Of a stretch of DNA of 64,000 nucleotides, positions 13,458-25,513 are shown piece by piece (positions within the stretch are counted from its first letter, which is position 1; the number at the start of each line of letters is the position of its first letter). The translations under genes and the position numbers were made by a program. The DNA is taken from NCBI GenBank assembly GCA_905182985.1, contig CAJJDN010000072.1, positions 303,792 to 367,791 of the forward strand. The letters are read 5' to 3'. The notes under the pieces were generated by a model, which did not search any database, was not told where the DNA came from, and was given only the letters and a program-made list of their open reading frames with translations. Source of the stretch: Paramecium sonneborni. Taxonomy: Eukaryota > Ciliophora > Oligohymenophorea > Peniculida > Parameciidae.

Positions 13458-14257
13458 TATAAAGTCAAATATTTTAATAGAAAAATAGTTATTTTAAAGC
13501 AATATTAATATTATGGAAAGTTGTAAACTGTCATCATCTTATTGTTCAATTCATGAAAATAAAGAATCATATGGTGTTTGTTTAAATAATTCCTTTAATA
13601 AAAAACTACTTTATTGTGATGATTGTTTTGTAAACGAGCATAACTAGCATTTATCAGATACAATAATCCTTCTGATCTTAACTATGCATTGATTATTTGA
13701 TAACATTAAAGCTATTTAAAAATGATTCAATAAAGTAGAAAAATTCTATAAGGTTAGTTTAAGAACTAATAATTATGATCAAATAAATATAATGTCAATA
13801 AGATTAATTGACTTAATTAATAATTACCAATAATTAGATAAGTTAAAATATAGAATAATTATAAAATTAGTGTTCCATTTAAGAATAATTTTAATAATCA
13901 AATTTCTTAACAGAATATAGAATCCTAAATACAGAAATCCTTAGATACTAGTTTATTATAATAAAAATAATAATGTTAAAAATGTAAATAAGAATTAGAA
14001 TAATGTGAAATATAAGTAGATGAAGTAAATATCATTTGTTAAAGTTGTAAAGGTTAAAAATGTTCTAAATGTTAAAAGTTTTATAATAATACTCTGTAAT
14101 AGATTGAAAATTAAATTTATTGTAAAGAATGTATAAAATGTCATTAATGTAATAAATTAGGACCAAGATCAATGTCAGGATCATTCTTTTTACATGATAA
14201 TTGTATTGAAATATCAAAAAATTCATCATTAAGAAAGGAACTTATTGCATTTATCAA
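13458..14257. repeat. 800-bp exact duplication, second copy (likely assembly overlap)
   Basis: Second member of the pair described for 12657-13456. After 14257 the sequence continues into the rest of the pseudogene, whereas the first copy stops at the N. Confidence 0.85.
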
Positions 14258-14912
14258 ATTGAAATTTGCAACATAAACAAAATAAGCAGATAATAATAAT
14301 AAAACAATGTATTTTTATTGTGATCTACATCCTTTTCTAAATTTACCTAATTATTTAGGATATATTATTGGTTATAATCATCCGCTTTTAAAAGATTAAA
14401 TTTAAATTGACCCAAAGAAACATAAAATAACATAAGATTAAGCTGATAAATATTTAGAAACTGATTTAGACTAATTTGAAATACAATTATATGATTTCTA
14501 TTAAAGAAATAATAGAAAAATTGAAGATATTCCTGAAAACATACGAATGTTAATGTTGTCAGTTCTTTTTATTTTTAAAGATTTTAAAACTGTTAAGAAC
14601 TTAGCATTTTTATAAACATTTAATCATCTCTATAAGGAAATTGCAAAATTTTAATATCCAAAAAAAAAAGGTTTTAATATTTTGAAAACTCATATTGAAA
14701 ATGTTAAAGATTTCTTTAAAGATCGTTTTCATAGAAAAGATGGAACAGTTAGATAATAAAATTTTATAAATGATTTCAAGGAAGTTCCTTCCCATAAAAA
14801 AAAGAGATTTCAAAATTAAATTTCTTAAATTTTTTATTGCTCTTCTAAATGTATAATTGTAATTAAAATAGTACAATAATTCAATTACAAATTATCATAA
14901 TATTATTTTTGA
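13513..14912 (+). pseudogene. B-box/zinc-cluster/C-terminal-domain gene, frameshifted
   Basis: Paralogue of the intact gene at 36531-37688, including matching 5' flank. It opens with the same B-box finger (YCSIHENKESYGVC). At about 13670 two single bases present in the intact gene are missing (after ATAATC and in GATCTT), which shifts the frame into a TGA at about codon 60. The zinc cluster that the 36531 gene has lost is still present here (around 14030-14200). The C-terminal domain then reads on, loses the usual stop through small changes near 14800, and stays open to TGA 14912. One finger position is Phe rather than Cys. Confidence 0.7.
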
Positions 14913-15915
14913 GAATACAATTAATATGGTCTTATTATTTGTAAACATTAATTCATCATTAATTGAGATATATTTAGAAGCAATATTTTAAATATGAGCT
15001 ATATTGTTTATAGAAAATTCAATTTTACCAGATTTTTGAAGTTTCTCCAACCATTTATTAACGTAGTTAATTGCTTCAAATTATAAAACTTTAATATATT
15101 CAAATATACTTAAAATAGATTTAATTAACTCATCATTTTCTTAAAAAGTTGATTTGATTATATTTTATTTTAAATATTCAAATAAACAATATTTATGATA
15201 TTGACATTACATATTCAATTCAACTAATAGGTAAAATTATAATAATTAACCTTATAAGTTATACCATTATATAATTGTATTTCTTGTCTTAGTAAACATA
15301 ATAATTTTTCTGTTGTTAACTATTTTAAGGAAGTGGCAGAAAACATGCATAATAAAGTTTATTTGAAATGATTTTAAAATATTGATCAATAAGAATTTTT
15401 AATTTATTTTCAAACATATTCTCATTATTAATTTGCTAAAATAATATATGAATTATTTTTTTATTTTCGTGTGCTTAGAAAATAAAATAAATGAGAAAAT
15501 GATTATTATTAAAATAAACATAGTTAGAAATTCAAAGTAAATTAATAATTTAAAATATACATTTAGAATAGAGGTTTAAATAATTGGACAAATAATATAC
15601 TTTTATATTTTATTTATATTAAATTTTAGATTATTTTTTAAATATAAAATATCATATTAATAAGATTAATTTGCAATAAAAAATTATAATTATTTAAATA
15701 AATTTAATATAAAAAATTCAAAGATTTTATTTATGAAATATTCTAATTTTTATAAATTTCTCTTTAATTTATTAGAAATTTTGCTATTGAATTTTTATTT
15801 AAATTGTATTAAGATACATATTTCAAATCATACCTAGATAAATTAAAAAATTTCCACATAGAATCAGAGTTAAAATTACTTGATTATTAGGAGGTAAACC
15901 ATTAATTGAAGGCAT
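14895..15915 (-). pseudogene. decayed protein gene on the minus strand
   Basis: Coding-like pieces occur in succession but in shifting frames. An ATG at 15915 gives MPSINGLPPNNQVILTLILC; next comes a stretch with YFINKIFEFFILNLF and NQSYQYDILYLKNNL; then HENKKIIHILFQQINNENMF; then INYVNKWLEKLQKSGKI, ending in TGA 14897-14895. Short GT...AG introns do not reconcile all of them. The last 18 bases overlap the run-on end of the convergent pseudogene. Family not recognised. Confidence 0.4.
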
Positions 15916-15969
15916 CAAATCTTTATATAGTGATATAATAATATGTAATATAAAAATATTATAAAATAA

Positions 15970-17424
15970 TCATTCTATTTTATTGGCTACATAAAAATCG
16001 GTTTCATTAAATATTTCTTCTGGAATAAGATTATAATTATTTTCTGATCTCTTTTTTTATAATGATAATATTTCTGCATCATCTTCATTTAATTAGATAT
16101 TTTCTCGACTTGATTATGCTTAATACACTGATTTGTAATTTGAATTAACATCCTATTCCCTAGTTTAATTATGATTTATTTTAATTCCAATATGATGAGA
16201 TTTTAAAAGCTCTTCTCTAGATTTAGATGACCTTATAATAAAATATAATCGAGATATTTCATATAATAAATTTAGATAACTTAATTTTTATTACATTTAT
16301 TCCTGGGCTCTGTCGTAAAATTTTTTAAATTCTTTTATATCTAAATCAATTTGATTTATCTTAACCATAACAATTTTTTATCTCCAATTTTTGGTGATAC
16401 AAACATTTTTAAATTACGGATAATAAAATGATATCAATTCTTTTATTATTCTTTATTTTAAAGAATATTGGTTTAAAATAATAATTACATATTTACTCAT
16501 GAATAATAGTGATATGATAGATCCAATATTTGCCAAAATATCTCCAATACGAGGATACTCAAATATAGTTTTCATTTGATTTCCATTCATTCCCAAATAT
16601 ATTAAAGAAAGTGCATTATTATTAAAATTCTTATAACAATACTCAGATGAACTTGTTTAGGTTTGTACTACAGCTCCAGAAACATATTCCTTAAATTAAG
16701 ATGTTCCAAATAAAAAATAATCCTAGAGTTCATATAAATTTGTTTCTAAAAATGTATTCATTGTATAACAAAATTTTTCTTCTATCTAAATATAGAATTC
16801 TTATAATCCAATTTATTCTGATCCATCTCTAGAATTCAAAGTCGTTGAATAAATTTGAACCACAACCAAATTAGAAGCTTATTTAAAAAATTGTTAAATT
16901 AGCTCTTCAGATGCACACTTCTCATCTGACTTTAGATAAATTTCTGAGCAGAATACTATTTATATATACATTTCTTCAGATGTATATATTTCTCCATCTA
17001 TATTTGAAAAACCTAATTCTATTTTTGGTATATATGTATTCCCATGACTAGTAACTGTTTAATTTGTTATAAGCTATGGTTATGTTAACTAATTTTATCT
17101 ATTGTAAATAACCAGAGGCAAGAGAATTTTTGTTTAAAAAGGATCAATTAGATTATCATCATACTACCAATAATATAGTTTAATGAAGTCATTATTGAGA
17201 TTAAGGGCTGAGTAGTCAGAAACAAATCTGGAAGTTGATACTTTAGGATTCATTTATTTTGTTTGCCATAAATAAATAATCCAAATAGCATATCCAAAAC
17301 TGAATGAAAAAATTAATAAGGATAATACTCCACCGAATATGCTCTAATATTTAGACTACTTTTGGTCTATTCCTTATATAAATGGTACTCCAAATAAATC
17401 AATATTTTTTAAAATATTTAGCAT
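15970..17424 (-). CDS. two-pass membrane protein of a ciliate paralogous family (484 aa)
   Basis: One frame of 485 codons, ATG 17424 to TGA 15972-15970, no introns. Residues about 33-52 form a first transmembrane helix (VLSLLIFSFSFGYAIWIIYL). A large region of about 250 residues follows, with Tyr/Ser/Thr-rich sequence and a few cysteines, likely outside the cytosol. A second hydrophobic stretch (DILANIGSIISLLFMSKYVII, shown in part) is followed by a basic cytoplasmic tail of about 150 residues. This layout (short N-terminus, TM, large loop, TM, tail) is that of a large group of uncharacterised ciliate proteins. The role is unknown. The 5' half is duplicated beyond the N at 17696, probably an assembly overlap. 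Confidence 0.8.
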
Positions 17425-17695
17425 AGATTTTTTTAATTAATTAATTTTGAAAAAAAATATAAATATGGAGTAAAAATTATTATTTGGTTCTAATGTAAAA
17501 AGAAAAACCATCTCTTTTTATTAATCTTTTGTCATCTCAGAAGTTTTTAGAATAGAATGATAAAAAAGAATTTTATATTTATATTAAATAATAATCTCAC
17601 CATCCTTATTGTTCGTTCATTAAATTGACAATTAAAATATAAGATCTAATGTGTCTAAAAATAACTACAAAACTAATTATATAATTTCCTTTAAA
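16444..17695. repeat. 1252-bp exact duplication, first copy (likely assembly overlap)
   Basis: Identical by eye to 17697-18948, offset 1253, separated by one N at 17696. It covers the 5' two-thirds of the membrane protein gene plus 271 bp upstream. Confidence 0.85.
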
Positions 17696-17696
17696 N

Positions 17697-18677
17697 TATT
17701 ATTCTTTATTTTAAAGAATATTGGTTTAAAATAATAATTACATATTTACTCATGAATAATAGTGATATGATAGATCCAATATTTGCCAAAATATCTCCAA
17801 TACGAGGATACTCAAATATAGTTTTCATTTGATTTCCATTCATTCCCAAATATATTAAAGAAAGTGCATTATTATTAAAATTCTTATAACAATACTCAGA
17901 TGAACTTGTTTAGGTTTGTACTACAGCTCCAGAAACATATTCCTTAAATTAAGATGTTCCAAATAAAAAATAATCCTAGAGTTCATATAAATTTGTTTCT
18001 AAAAATGTATTCATTGTATAACAAAATTTTTCTTCTATCTAAATATAGAATTCTTATAATCCAATTTATTCTGATCCATCTCTAGAATTCAAAGTCGTTG
18101 AATAAATTTGAACCACAACCAAATTAGAAGCTTATTTAAAAAATTGTTAAATTAGCTCTTCAGATGCACACTTCTCATCTGACTTTAGATAAATTTCTGA
18201 GCAGAATACTATTTATATATACATTTCTTCAGATGTATATATTTCTCCATCTATATTTGAAAAACCTAATTCTATTTTTGGTATATATGTATTCCCATGA
18301 CTAGTAACTGTTTAATTTGTTATAAGCTATGGTTATGTTAACTAATTTTATCTATTGTAAATAACCAGAGGCAAGAGAATTTTTGTTTAAAAAGGATCAA
18401 TTAGATTATCATCATACTACCAATAATATAGTTTAATGAAGTCATTATTGAGATTAAGGGCTGAGTAGTCAGAAACAAATCTGGAAGTTGATACTTTAGG
18501 ATTCATTTATTTTGTTTGCCATAAATAAATAATCCAAATAGCATATCCAAAACTGAATGAAAAAATTAATAAGGATAATACTCCACCGAATATGCTCTAA
18601 TATTTAGACTACTTTTGGTCTATTCCTTATATAAATGGTACTCCAAATAAATCAATATTTTTTAAAATATTTAGCAT
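17697..18677 (-). other. 5' part of the membrane protein gene repeated (truncated at the N gap)
   Basis: ATG at 18677 and the first 327 codons of the gene at 15970-17424, cut by the N at 17696. It has no 3' end. It most likely represents the same locus seen twice in the assembly rather than a second gene. Confidence 0.7.
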
Positions 18678-18948
18678 AGATTTTTTTAATTAATTAATTT
18701 TGAAAAAAAATATAAATATGGAGTAAAAATTATTATTTGGTTCTAATGTAAAAAGAAAAACCATCTCTTTTTATTAATCTTTTGTCATCTCAGAAGTTTT
18801 TAGAATAGAATGATAAAAAAGAATTTTATATTTATATTAAATAATAATCTCACCATCCTTATTGTTCGTTCATTAAATTGACAATTAAAATATAAGATCT
18901 AATGTGTCTAAAAATAACTACAAAACTAATTATATAATTTCCTTTAAA
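17697..18948. repeat. 1252-bp exact duplication, second copy (likely assembly overlap)
   Basis: Second member of the pair described for 16444-17695. It begins in mid-gene directly after the N. Confidence 0.85.
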
Positions 18949-20079
18949 ATTTTTCAGCTTTTGAATAAATACATATAAAATATAATTTTATAAATACTAA
19001 AAATCTAAAAATAGACTTGTACAATTCTTTCTAATTTTATATGATTTGTTATTTATAATCAAAATATTAAATGTAAGCAAATTAATTAGAATAAGATAGA
19101 ACAATAATCCCAAATATAATTAACCTAATTATTTATAAACCAATTAAAATCAAAAGGTTTTAATATTGTATTACCATTTTAATTAGATAAGTTGATCAAT
19201 AAACATATTGAAGTAAAAATATAATTTTTTTTTATTAGACGCCTATATTTTTTTATTTAACATATAAAAGATTGAAGCATTTAATTTTTTTATAATATTA
19301 ATTTTATTTATTAAAATGCTATAAATAATTTGAACTTTATTAGAACATTTCAAATTAATGTATAAATTTAATTACAATAATACATCTCCTATACTATACT
19401 AAATCATTATTTTCTTATTTTTAAGTATTTAAGAAGAATTAAATTTTTAATTAATATAATTATTTGATAATAATTTTTGATATTCTGGAATTCAACTTTA
19501 TCTTTCACTTTTTTCCTAAATAATTTATATTTATAGCTTATTTATATCTAAGACATTCAATTATTCTCATACTATAATTATGAGAGTATAACACATTTAT
19601 GTTTTTTATCTAATTTATTATCTTATCATCTTTATTATATTAGTTAATTAGATTATATAAATTTATAATTAATCTTATACTTTGAATTCATTATTTTTAC
19701 GATTTCAATTATAGATTTTTTTTTAATAAAAATTATAAAATTTATTATATCCTCTTACAAAAAGGTAAGTAAATTTAGTAAAAATTTACGAAAATTCTTG
19801 TTGGAAATGTTTGAAGAAAAGTTAATTTATTTCAAACTAAAATATAAATTAGCTTGCAGACGAAACAAAAATAAAGTTGCAAATTTATAATGTATGATAA
19901 ATATAGTACATTAAGGCAATTATAATTTAAATAAAGGATAAAAATTCATAAGAATCATAGGATTGATTTTAATAATGGATTGATTATAATTAATGATTTA
20001 ATTGAAAATCAATAAGAATTTAAATAATTCTATTTTTTTTAATGATTTAATAATAATAAAAATAAAAATAATAGTTAAA
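18949..20079. other. extremely AT-rich intergenic region
   Basis: About 1.1 kb with frequent TGA in all frames, no conserved motif and no convincing coding stretch on either strand. A short imperfect hairpin (CTCATA...TATGAG) lies near 19570. I see nothing else in it. Confidence 0.6.
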
Positions 20080-22214
20080 TCAAAACATACTTGTTTTAAT
20101 TACTCTGGTTATAACTTATCTACAAATAGGACACTATATATGTATATATATAAAAGTAATACATTTTTAAGATTTTCAGTACAATTAAAGCAAAGTATGA
20201 AATGACAACATTCCATAAGAACACTATCAATTTATCTAATGAAACATATTTTACAGAGATGTTTTTCTTCTTCTCTTTAAATTTTATTAGTTAATTCTTT
20301 AACTTATTCTTTGAGGGTGACAACTTCTTCATCTTAAAGAATTGAGGAATCTTCTTAAGGATAAGTGAAATTGATTTTTTCAGTTTTAGTGACAAAGATG
20401 GTATACATATCATTTAATCTTTATCCATCATATCCACCTAATAGAAAGAATTGATTTTCAAGATTAACTAATTTATGAAAAGTTCTAGCTGATGGAATAC
20501 TTCCAGATGTATTAATTTTAATCCATTCTCTTTTTTTAAAATTATATTAATGTAAATCATTATATCTAATTTATAAATGATCTACACCACCAAATAGAAA
20601 CATATTTGAATTATAAACTAATGCTTCATGTCTATATCTGGCTTTAGGTTTTTATCCACTGCATCTTCTAATTTCATAAAAGGTATTAGTAACAAATGAA
20701 TATTCATACATTTCATCTAAACAACTAGTTCCATCCCATCCACCAAAAATAAACATTGAATTTTAATATGGTACAGAAGTATGACCAAATCTTCCAGTAA
20801 TTTATTAATCATGATCTAATTCAATCCATGATTGTTTAAATTTCCAAACATCATTAAAAATTTATTTATTTTCTCCTTTTCCTCCAAAAATATAGATTCC
20901 ATTACAATATTCAACTAAGGAATGATCAGTTCTTTTAGCAGGATTAGTATTTTATTATATTTCTTTAATGAATGTATTAGTTTTAATATTAAATCTATAC
21001 AAATCATTACAATAGATTTAACTTTATGTTTAAACATATCCACCAAATAACATTAATTAATCATCAACAGCAACCATTTTAGCTCCAGATCTAGCTGATG
21101 GTATTTAACCTTGAGTTATAATTACTGACCAAGAATTGCCATCAAAACAATTTAAATCATTATTAATATTACCAGATTAATCTACGCCTCCAAATAAATA
21201 TATTTTATTTTAAAGTACACAAGCAGTATGTCCAGTTCTTGGTGTAAAACGATCTTTAAGATCTAGTTATATCCACATTAAATGAGGTGCCTATCTTATT
21301 TATTCAATCTATTATCTACCATTCTCTGAATCTAAATTTATTCTATGTACATCATTTCTTCTTTAACCATCAAATCCACCAACCAAATATAAATAATTAC
21401 CTAATACAACACATTTATGAAAAGAACGAGGCGATGGAGGATTTTAAACTACTATTCTACTCCATATAGATGTCTAAAAATCAAATCTTTATAAATCATT
21501 AAATCTTTCCTAATTCTAATCTACTCCTCCAAAAATAAATAGAAATCCCTTATATACATTTGCTGTATGTCTATATCTTCCGGCTGGTGGGTTTTATTAT
21601 TTCACTGTCTGAAAAGTACCATTACTATTTGAATATACCCATAAATCATTTAATGTATTATTACCATCCCATCCACCAAATAAATATAATTCATTTTAAT
21701 ATGATGTTATTGTATGTCCTAAACGGGCACTTAATTATCTAACTTAACTTAATGCTTTCCATTCTAAAGTACTTAAATTTAATTCATGTAAATCATTAAA
21801 TCGTTTTTGACCATTTGATCCTCCAAATATATAACATAAATTCTTTTATATTGTAAATGAATGATCAACTCTTGCTGGAGGTGCTTATGTTTTTGGAGTT
21901 ATCTTTTCCCATATATTATTTTAAGGATTAAAACGAAATAAATCATTAAAATATTCTCCATGTTTCCATGTGTAACCTCCAAATAAATAAAATTAATCTT
22001 CATATACACATCCTAATGATCCAGATCTTGCTGATGGAATCTCTCCTTATAATTTCAACTTTGTCCATCCTTTTTAATATTTATACATATCATTCTATCT
22101 ATCTTATTCATCAATCCCTCCAAATACATATATACAATCTTTATATGCTATCACTGTATGTCCTGTTCTTGGTGAGTAATCATTTACATCACTAGGTAAT
22201 AATTCCCATTACAT
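20080..22214 (-). CDS. kelch-repeat protein with C-terminal RING finger (701 aa)
   Basis: Start ATG 22214, stop TGA 20082-20080, one 29-nt intron inside the RING region. From residue 1 to about 600 there are roughly eleven kelch repeats with the typical pattern of ...PSARSG.../...YLFGGY.../...NDLYRF... (YVFGG, YLFGG, YIFGG, FLFGG, FLLGG). These build one or two beta-propellers used for protein binding. A short Glu-rich helix follows, then a C3HC4-type RING: CKICF, CCHFILCFNC, CPICRQ. The RING suggests a ubiquitin ligase whose substrate is recruited by the propellers; that role is inference. The start is only 20 bp from the start of the divergent U1-70K gene. Confidence 0.9.
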
Positions 22215-22234
22215 TATTATTTAATTTATTAAAT
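22215..22234. promoter_or_regulatory. 20-bp shared region between two divergent start codons
   Basis: Only 20 bp separate the kelch-RING ATG (minus) from the U1-70K ATG (plus). The two genes must share promoter space or have core promoter elements inside each other's transcribed regions. No obvious TATA-like or other motif can be singled out. Confidence 0.5.
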
Positions 22235-23258
22235 ATGTATTATCAAGCACCTACTCCTATGATGCCACTTGCTCATGCTATGAATAATCCAATCTAAGTT
22301 TAATAAGCAGCTAATATACGTAAACCTGATTTCCCACCAGATGTATGTATTCTATTTTAATCTAAAGATGTAACCAATCTTTGTCATTCCATAAATTGCT
22401 CATATAAGATCTTAATTAAAACCAAAATGTAGACCTTATGATCCAATTTTAAGTGTTGGAAGAAAAGCAGAATGGATGTTAGATAAATTTGAAGATGAAT
22501 ATGAGTAGATGGAAAGGGAAGAAAGAGAAAAAGGTAAGATTAATAATGATTATGTAGATATTGTAAAACCATCAAAGATACCTATTAAAATTTAAAAGAA
22601 ATTAGAATAATAGAAATAACATGGGGAGTAAGTGAAGATGCGATTGTAAAAATGGAATCCATTTGAAGATGGAAATATTACATCTGACCCATATAAAACA
22701 TTATTTGTTGGAAGATTAAATTTTGTAACAACAGATAAGAAATTACGTAAAGAATTTGAAGAATATGGTCCAATAAAATCAGTAAGAATAGTTCGAGATT
22801 AAATAAATGATAAAGCTAGAGGCTATGCATTCATTGGTAAGTAGGTGATCATAAATAAAAGAGTATGAAAGTAAGAACAGTGTAAAATCAGCATATAAAT
22901 ATGCAGTAGATAAGCGTATTGATGGTCGTAAAGTGATTGTAGATATAGAGAGAGGTAGAACAATTCTTAAATGGAGACCACGTTATTTGGGAGGTGGATT
23001 AGGAGAATTGAGAAGATCAAAGAGTGAAGAAGTATAAAAGAAGACTAAAGATGAATAACTAGAGAAGGATGAAGAAGATAAAAGACGTAAAAATAAAAAA
23101 GGTTGTTTCATATATCTATTTCATTATTTATAGATGAAGGAAAAGTATCGAAAAAACAAAGATCTCGATCTAAGAGTGCTAAAAAACATAAGAAGAGAGA
23201 CGAGAGTGAATTTAAGAAGAACAAAAAGAGAGAAAAATCTAAAAAGAAACATAAATGA
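22235..23258 (+). CDS. SNRNP70: U1 small nuclear ribonucleoprotein 70 kDa (313 aa)
   Basis: Core protein of the U1 snRNP, which recognises 5' splice sites by binding stem-loop I of U1 RNA. The N-terminal family block is present: LKPKCRPYDPILS, then WNPFEDGN. The RRM follows with RNP2 KTLFVGRLNF and RNP1 KARGYAFIEY, then the conserved extension ERGRTILKWRPRYLGGGLG. The tail is Lys/Arg/Ser/Glu-rich (QRSRSKSAKKHKKRDESEF), a reduced RS-like domain. Three introns (25, 25, 32 nt) interrupt the gene; the first restores the frame near codon 37 and the second splits the RNP1 motif. Shorter than animal orthologues, mainly in the tail. In a genome with hundreds of thousands of tiny introns this is a central housekeeping gene. 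Confidence 0.95.
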
Positions 23259-23346
23259 GTGATCATCATCATGAATAACACAAAAAAAGGTAAATTTATT
23301 TATGGTAAGTATTATTCTCTTTTCAAACATCTTTCTTCTCATTCAT

Positions 23347-23942
23347 ATGAATAGTTTATATAAAATATATTTACGATACCAAGCTCTCAAAAGTGCCCTC
23401 AAATCTACTAAGCTATATCTTAGATATGCCTAATTTAAAGAAGAATTAGAAGACTAAAAACTTAATAGAATCTGTGTAGGACAAGATCGCATGGGTAATA
23501 AGTTTTATCAATATTATTCTTATTATGGTTTACCTACTAGAAGAGAAGTAATATACAATCCTATAATACCTTTAGATTCGTTTTAAAGATGATAAGGAGA
23601 GAATAGTTAATGATTTAGCATATTATGATTGGCTTTATAAAAGAATAGAATAACCACCTACTGAAGAATAAGTTGAATTATTGTAACTAATATTATCTAA
23701 TATTTAGTTATAAACAAGAATAATTACGCTTTTAAAAAGCTAGAGAATGGGATGAATAATAAGAAAAAATGATGTTGGCATTTTATGAATAAAGAAAATT
23801 AAGAGAGGAATAATATAAGAAAGCATTTATTGAATAAAAAAACATTAATACAAATTCTGAAGTATATGCTGAAATAGTCAATAATTCTGAAGATAAATAA
23901 CAGTCTCAAAAAGACTAATGGCAACCAAAATCAAAGCGTTGA
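23347..23942 (+). CDS. NDUFA12/NDUFAF2 family protein, complex I subunit or assembly factor (180 aa)
   Basis: The core sequence GQDRMGNKFYQ followed by LPTRREIRF and a short YYDWLYKRIEQPPTEEQ block matches the NDUFA12/B17.2-like family, whose members are a mitochondrial complex I subunit (NDUFA12) or assembly factor (NDUFAF2/mimitin). Start ATG 23347; introns of 28 and 25 nt; stop TGA 23940-23942; coding length divides by three. The C-terminal third is Gln/Lys/Glu-rich coiled coil, absent from NDUFA12 and more like the long tail of NDUFAF2, so assembly factor is slightly favoured. The N-terminus is short and basic. The next gene downstream encodes the alternative oxidase, also mitochondrial. 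Confidence 0.75.
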
Positions 23943-24208
23943 TTTTATTATTATATTCATTATATACATATATTAGTAAGTTATATTGTTTATAACATAT
24001 ATCATTATCTTTATTGTTTCTTAAGTTTCAATACATCAAATTAATTTTAAAATATATATTCAAAGAATGTATTATTAGTGATTCTAGTAATAAAAAAATA
24101 GAAAACATTTTTAATTAATTCCAATTCAATAATTAAACAATTATTATATATTTTATTACGCATTATTACACAATATAAAAATCTAAAACAGTATTTACAA
24201 TTTTAATT

Positions 24209-25024
24209 ATGATTTTAAGAATTAATAAACAATTTTGGAAAACCTTTTGTTCAACTAAGCCTTAAGGTTAGGATAAAAAGAATGTAATATATGCAATGCC
24301 ACATCCTATATGGAAATAAGAGGAAGTAAACAATGTTAAGATAGATCATAAATAACCAATAACTTTTGGTGATAGATTTGCTCATTTATTTATTTAGTCA
24401 ATGAGAGTAGGATTTGATGTTTTAAGTGGATATAGAAAAGTATTTCCATGGTAGGACAATATAATATCAGAAAAGAAATGGATAAATAGAGTTCTATTTT
24501 TAGAGACAGTAGCAGGTGTACCAGGATTTGTAGCAGGAATGCATAGACATTTAAGATCATTAAGAGGGATGAAAAGAGATTTAGGTTGGATACATACATT
24601 ATTAGAAGAAGCAGAAAATGAAAGAGTTCATTTATTAACATTTCTTACTATAAAAAAACCATCATTAATATTTAGATCAGGTGTAATATTAGCTTAATTA
24701 TGGTATGTTGCATTATATTCTATTGCTTATATGATATAACCAAGAGTATGTCATAGAATAGTTGGATATTTAGAAGAAGAAGCAGTTAAAACTTATACTC
24801 ATATGATTGATGAAATTGAAATGGAAGGCAGTTCTATTCATTCATGGAAAACTAGACCAGCTCATTAAAATTCTATTGAATATTGGAAATTATCATAAAA
24901 TGCAACATTATTAGATGTAGTCAAAGCTATCAGAAAAGATGAAGAACATCATAAAGAAGTTAATCATAAATTTGCTGATGATTATACTTAATAATCATAA
25001 AATCCATTCCCACCAGGATATTGA
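24209..25024 (+). CDS. AOX: alternative oxidase, mitochondrial (271 aa)
   Basis: Di-iron ubiquinol oxidase of the inner mitochondrial membrane that passes electrons from ubiquinol to oxygen without proton pumping. All four iron-binding motifs are visible: LFLETVAGVPG, AENERVHLL (NERVHL instead of the usual NERMHL), YLEEEAVKTYTH and RKDEEHHKEVNH. Two hydrophobic helices lie between them. The N-terminus (MILRINKQFWKTFCSTK) is basic and hydroxylated, as in a mitochondrial presequence. Single exon, ATG 24209 to TGA 25022-25024. No plant-type regulatory CysI is evident; the only N-terminal Cys sits within the presumed presequence. AOX is usual in Paramecium and Tetrahymena. Confidence 0.96.
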
Positions 25025-25073
25025 TTTATATTATTATCTATTTTATTTACATGTTTATTATATTTTATAATGA

Positions 25074-25487
25074 TCAAAATAATTGAACAGGTGATTTTAT
25101 TGCGTTTTTAAAATCATAATAAATAGTAACAATAGGAGCAGTTTCATGAGAACTTGATCCTTTTATAGTCAAAGCATCTCCTATTTTTTTATTGAATATG
25201 TATTGTAATCTATTTACAATAAATAATTTACTGATTTTACTTTTCAGCATCTAGATATAATCTGATATCTGTTATACCACCATGTCTATCTTATAATTCT
25301 TTATTTATGAACATCAGAGGATCATTGTAAGCTACAATTATTTCAAAGTTTGGATAAGGCCAATCTTTTTCCAGGATTACAAATTTTAATTTGATGTATT
25401 AATGTTATTCACTGTCCATTTCAAATGATGGCTAAAATAAGAGTTATGTTATGTATGAATATGTACATATATATTATTAGCGTTCAT
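25074..25487 (-). CDS. small protein of unknown function (115 aa)
   Basis: I do not recognise the family. ATG 25487 (MNANNIYPSFEMDSEQ), introns of 35 and 31 nt, stop TGA 25076-25074; the spliced length divides by three. The predicted sequence alternates hydrophobic and charged residues (YIKLKFVILEKDWPYPNFEI, RLYLDAEKLQYIF, APIVTIYYDF), suggesting a small beta-rich fold. No signal peptide or membrane helix. It ends 49 bp from the convergent alternative oxidase gene and starts 27 bp beyond the stop of the next gene on its own strand. Confidence 0.65.
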
Positions 25488-25513
25488 TTTAATTTTAATA
25501 ATGAAATATACTA

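Noticed and set aside
12657..18948. Two recent biological tandem duplications
   Set aside because: Both are exact and split by a single N at which one copy ends in mid-gene, which fits unmerged contig overlaps better; still needs read evidence.
24390..24641. Minus-strand membrane protein opposite the alternative oxidase
   Set aside because: Antisense shadow of the AOX coding sequence; the plus strand has all di-iron motifs.
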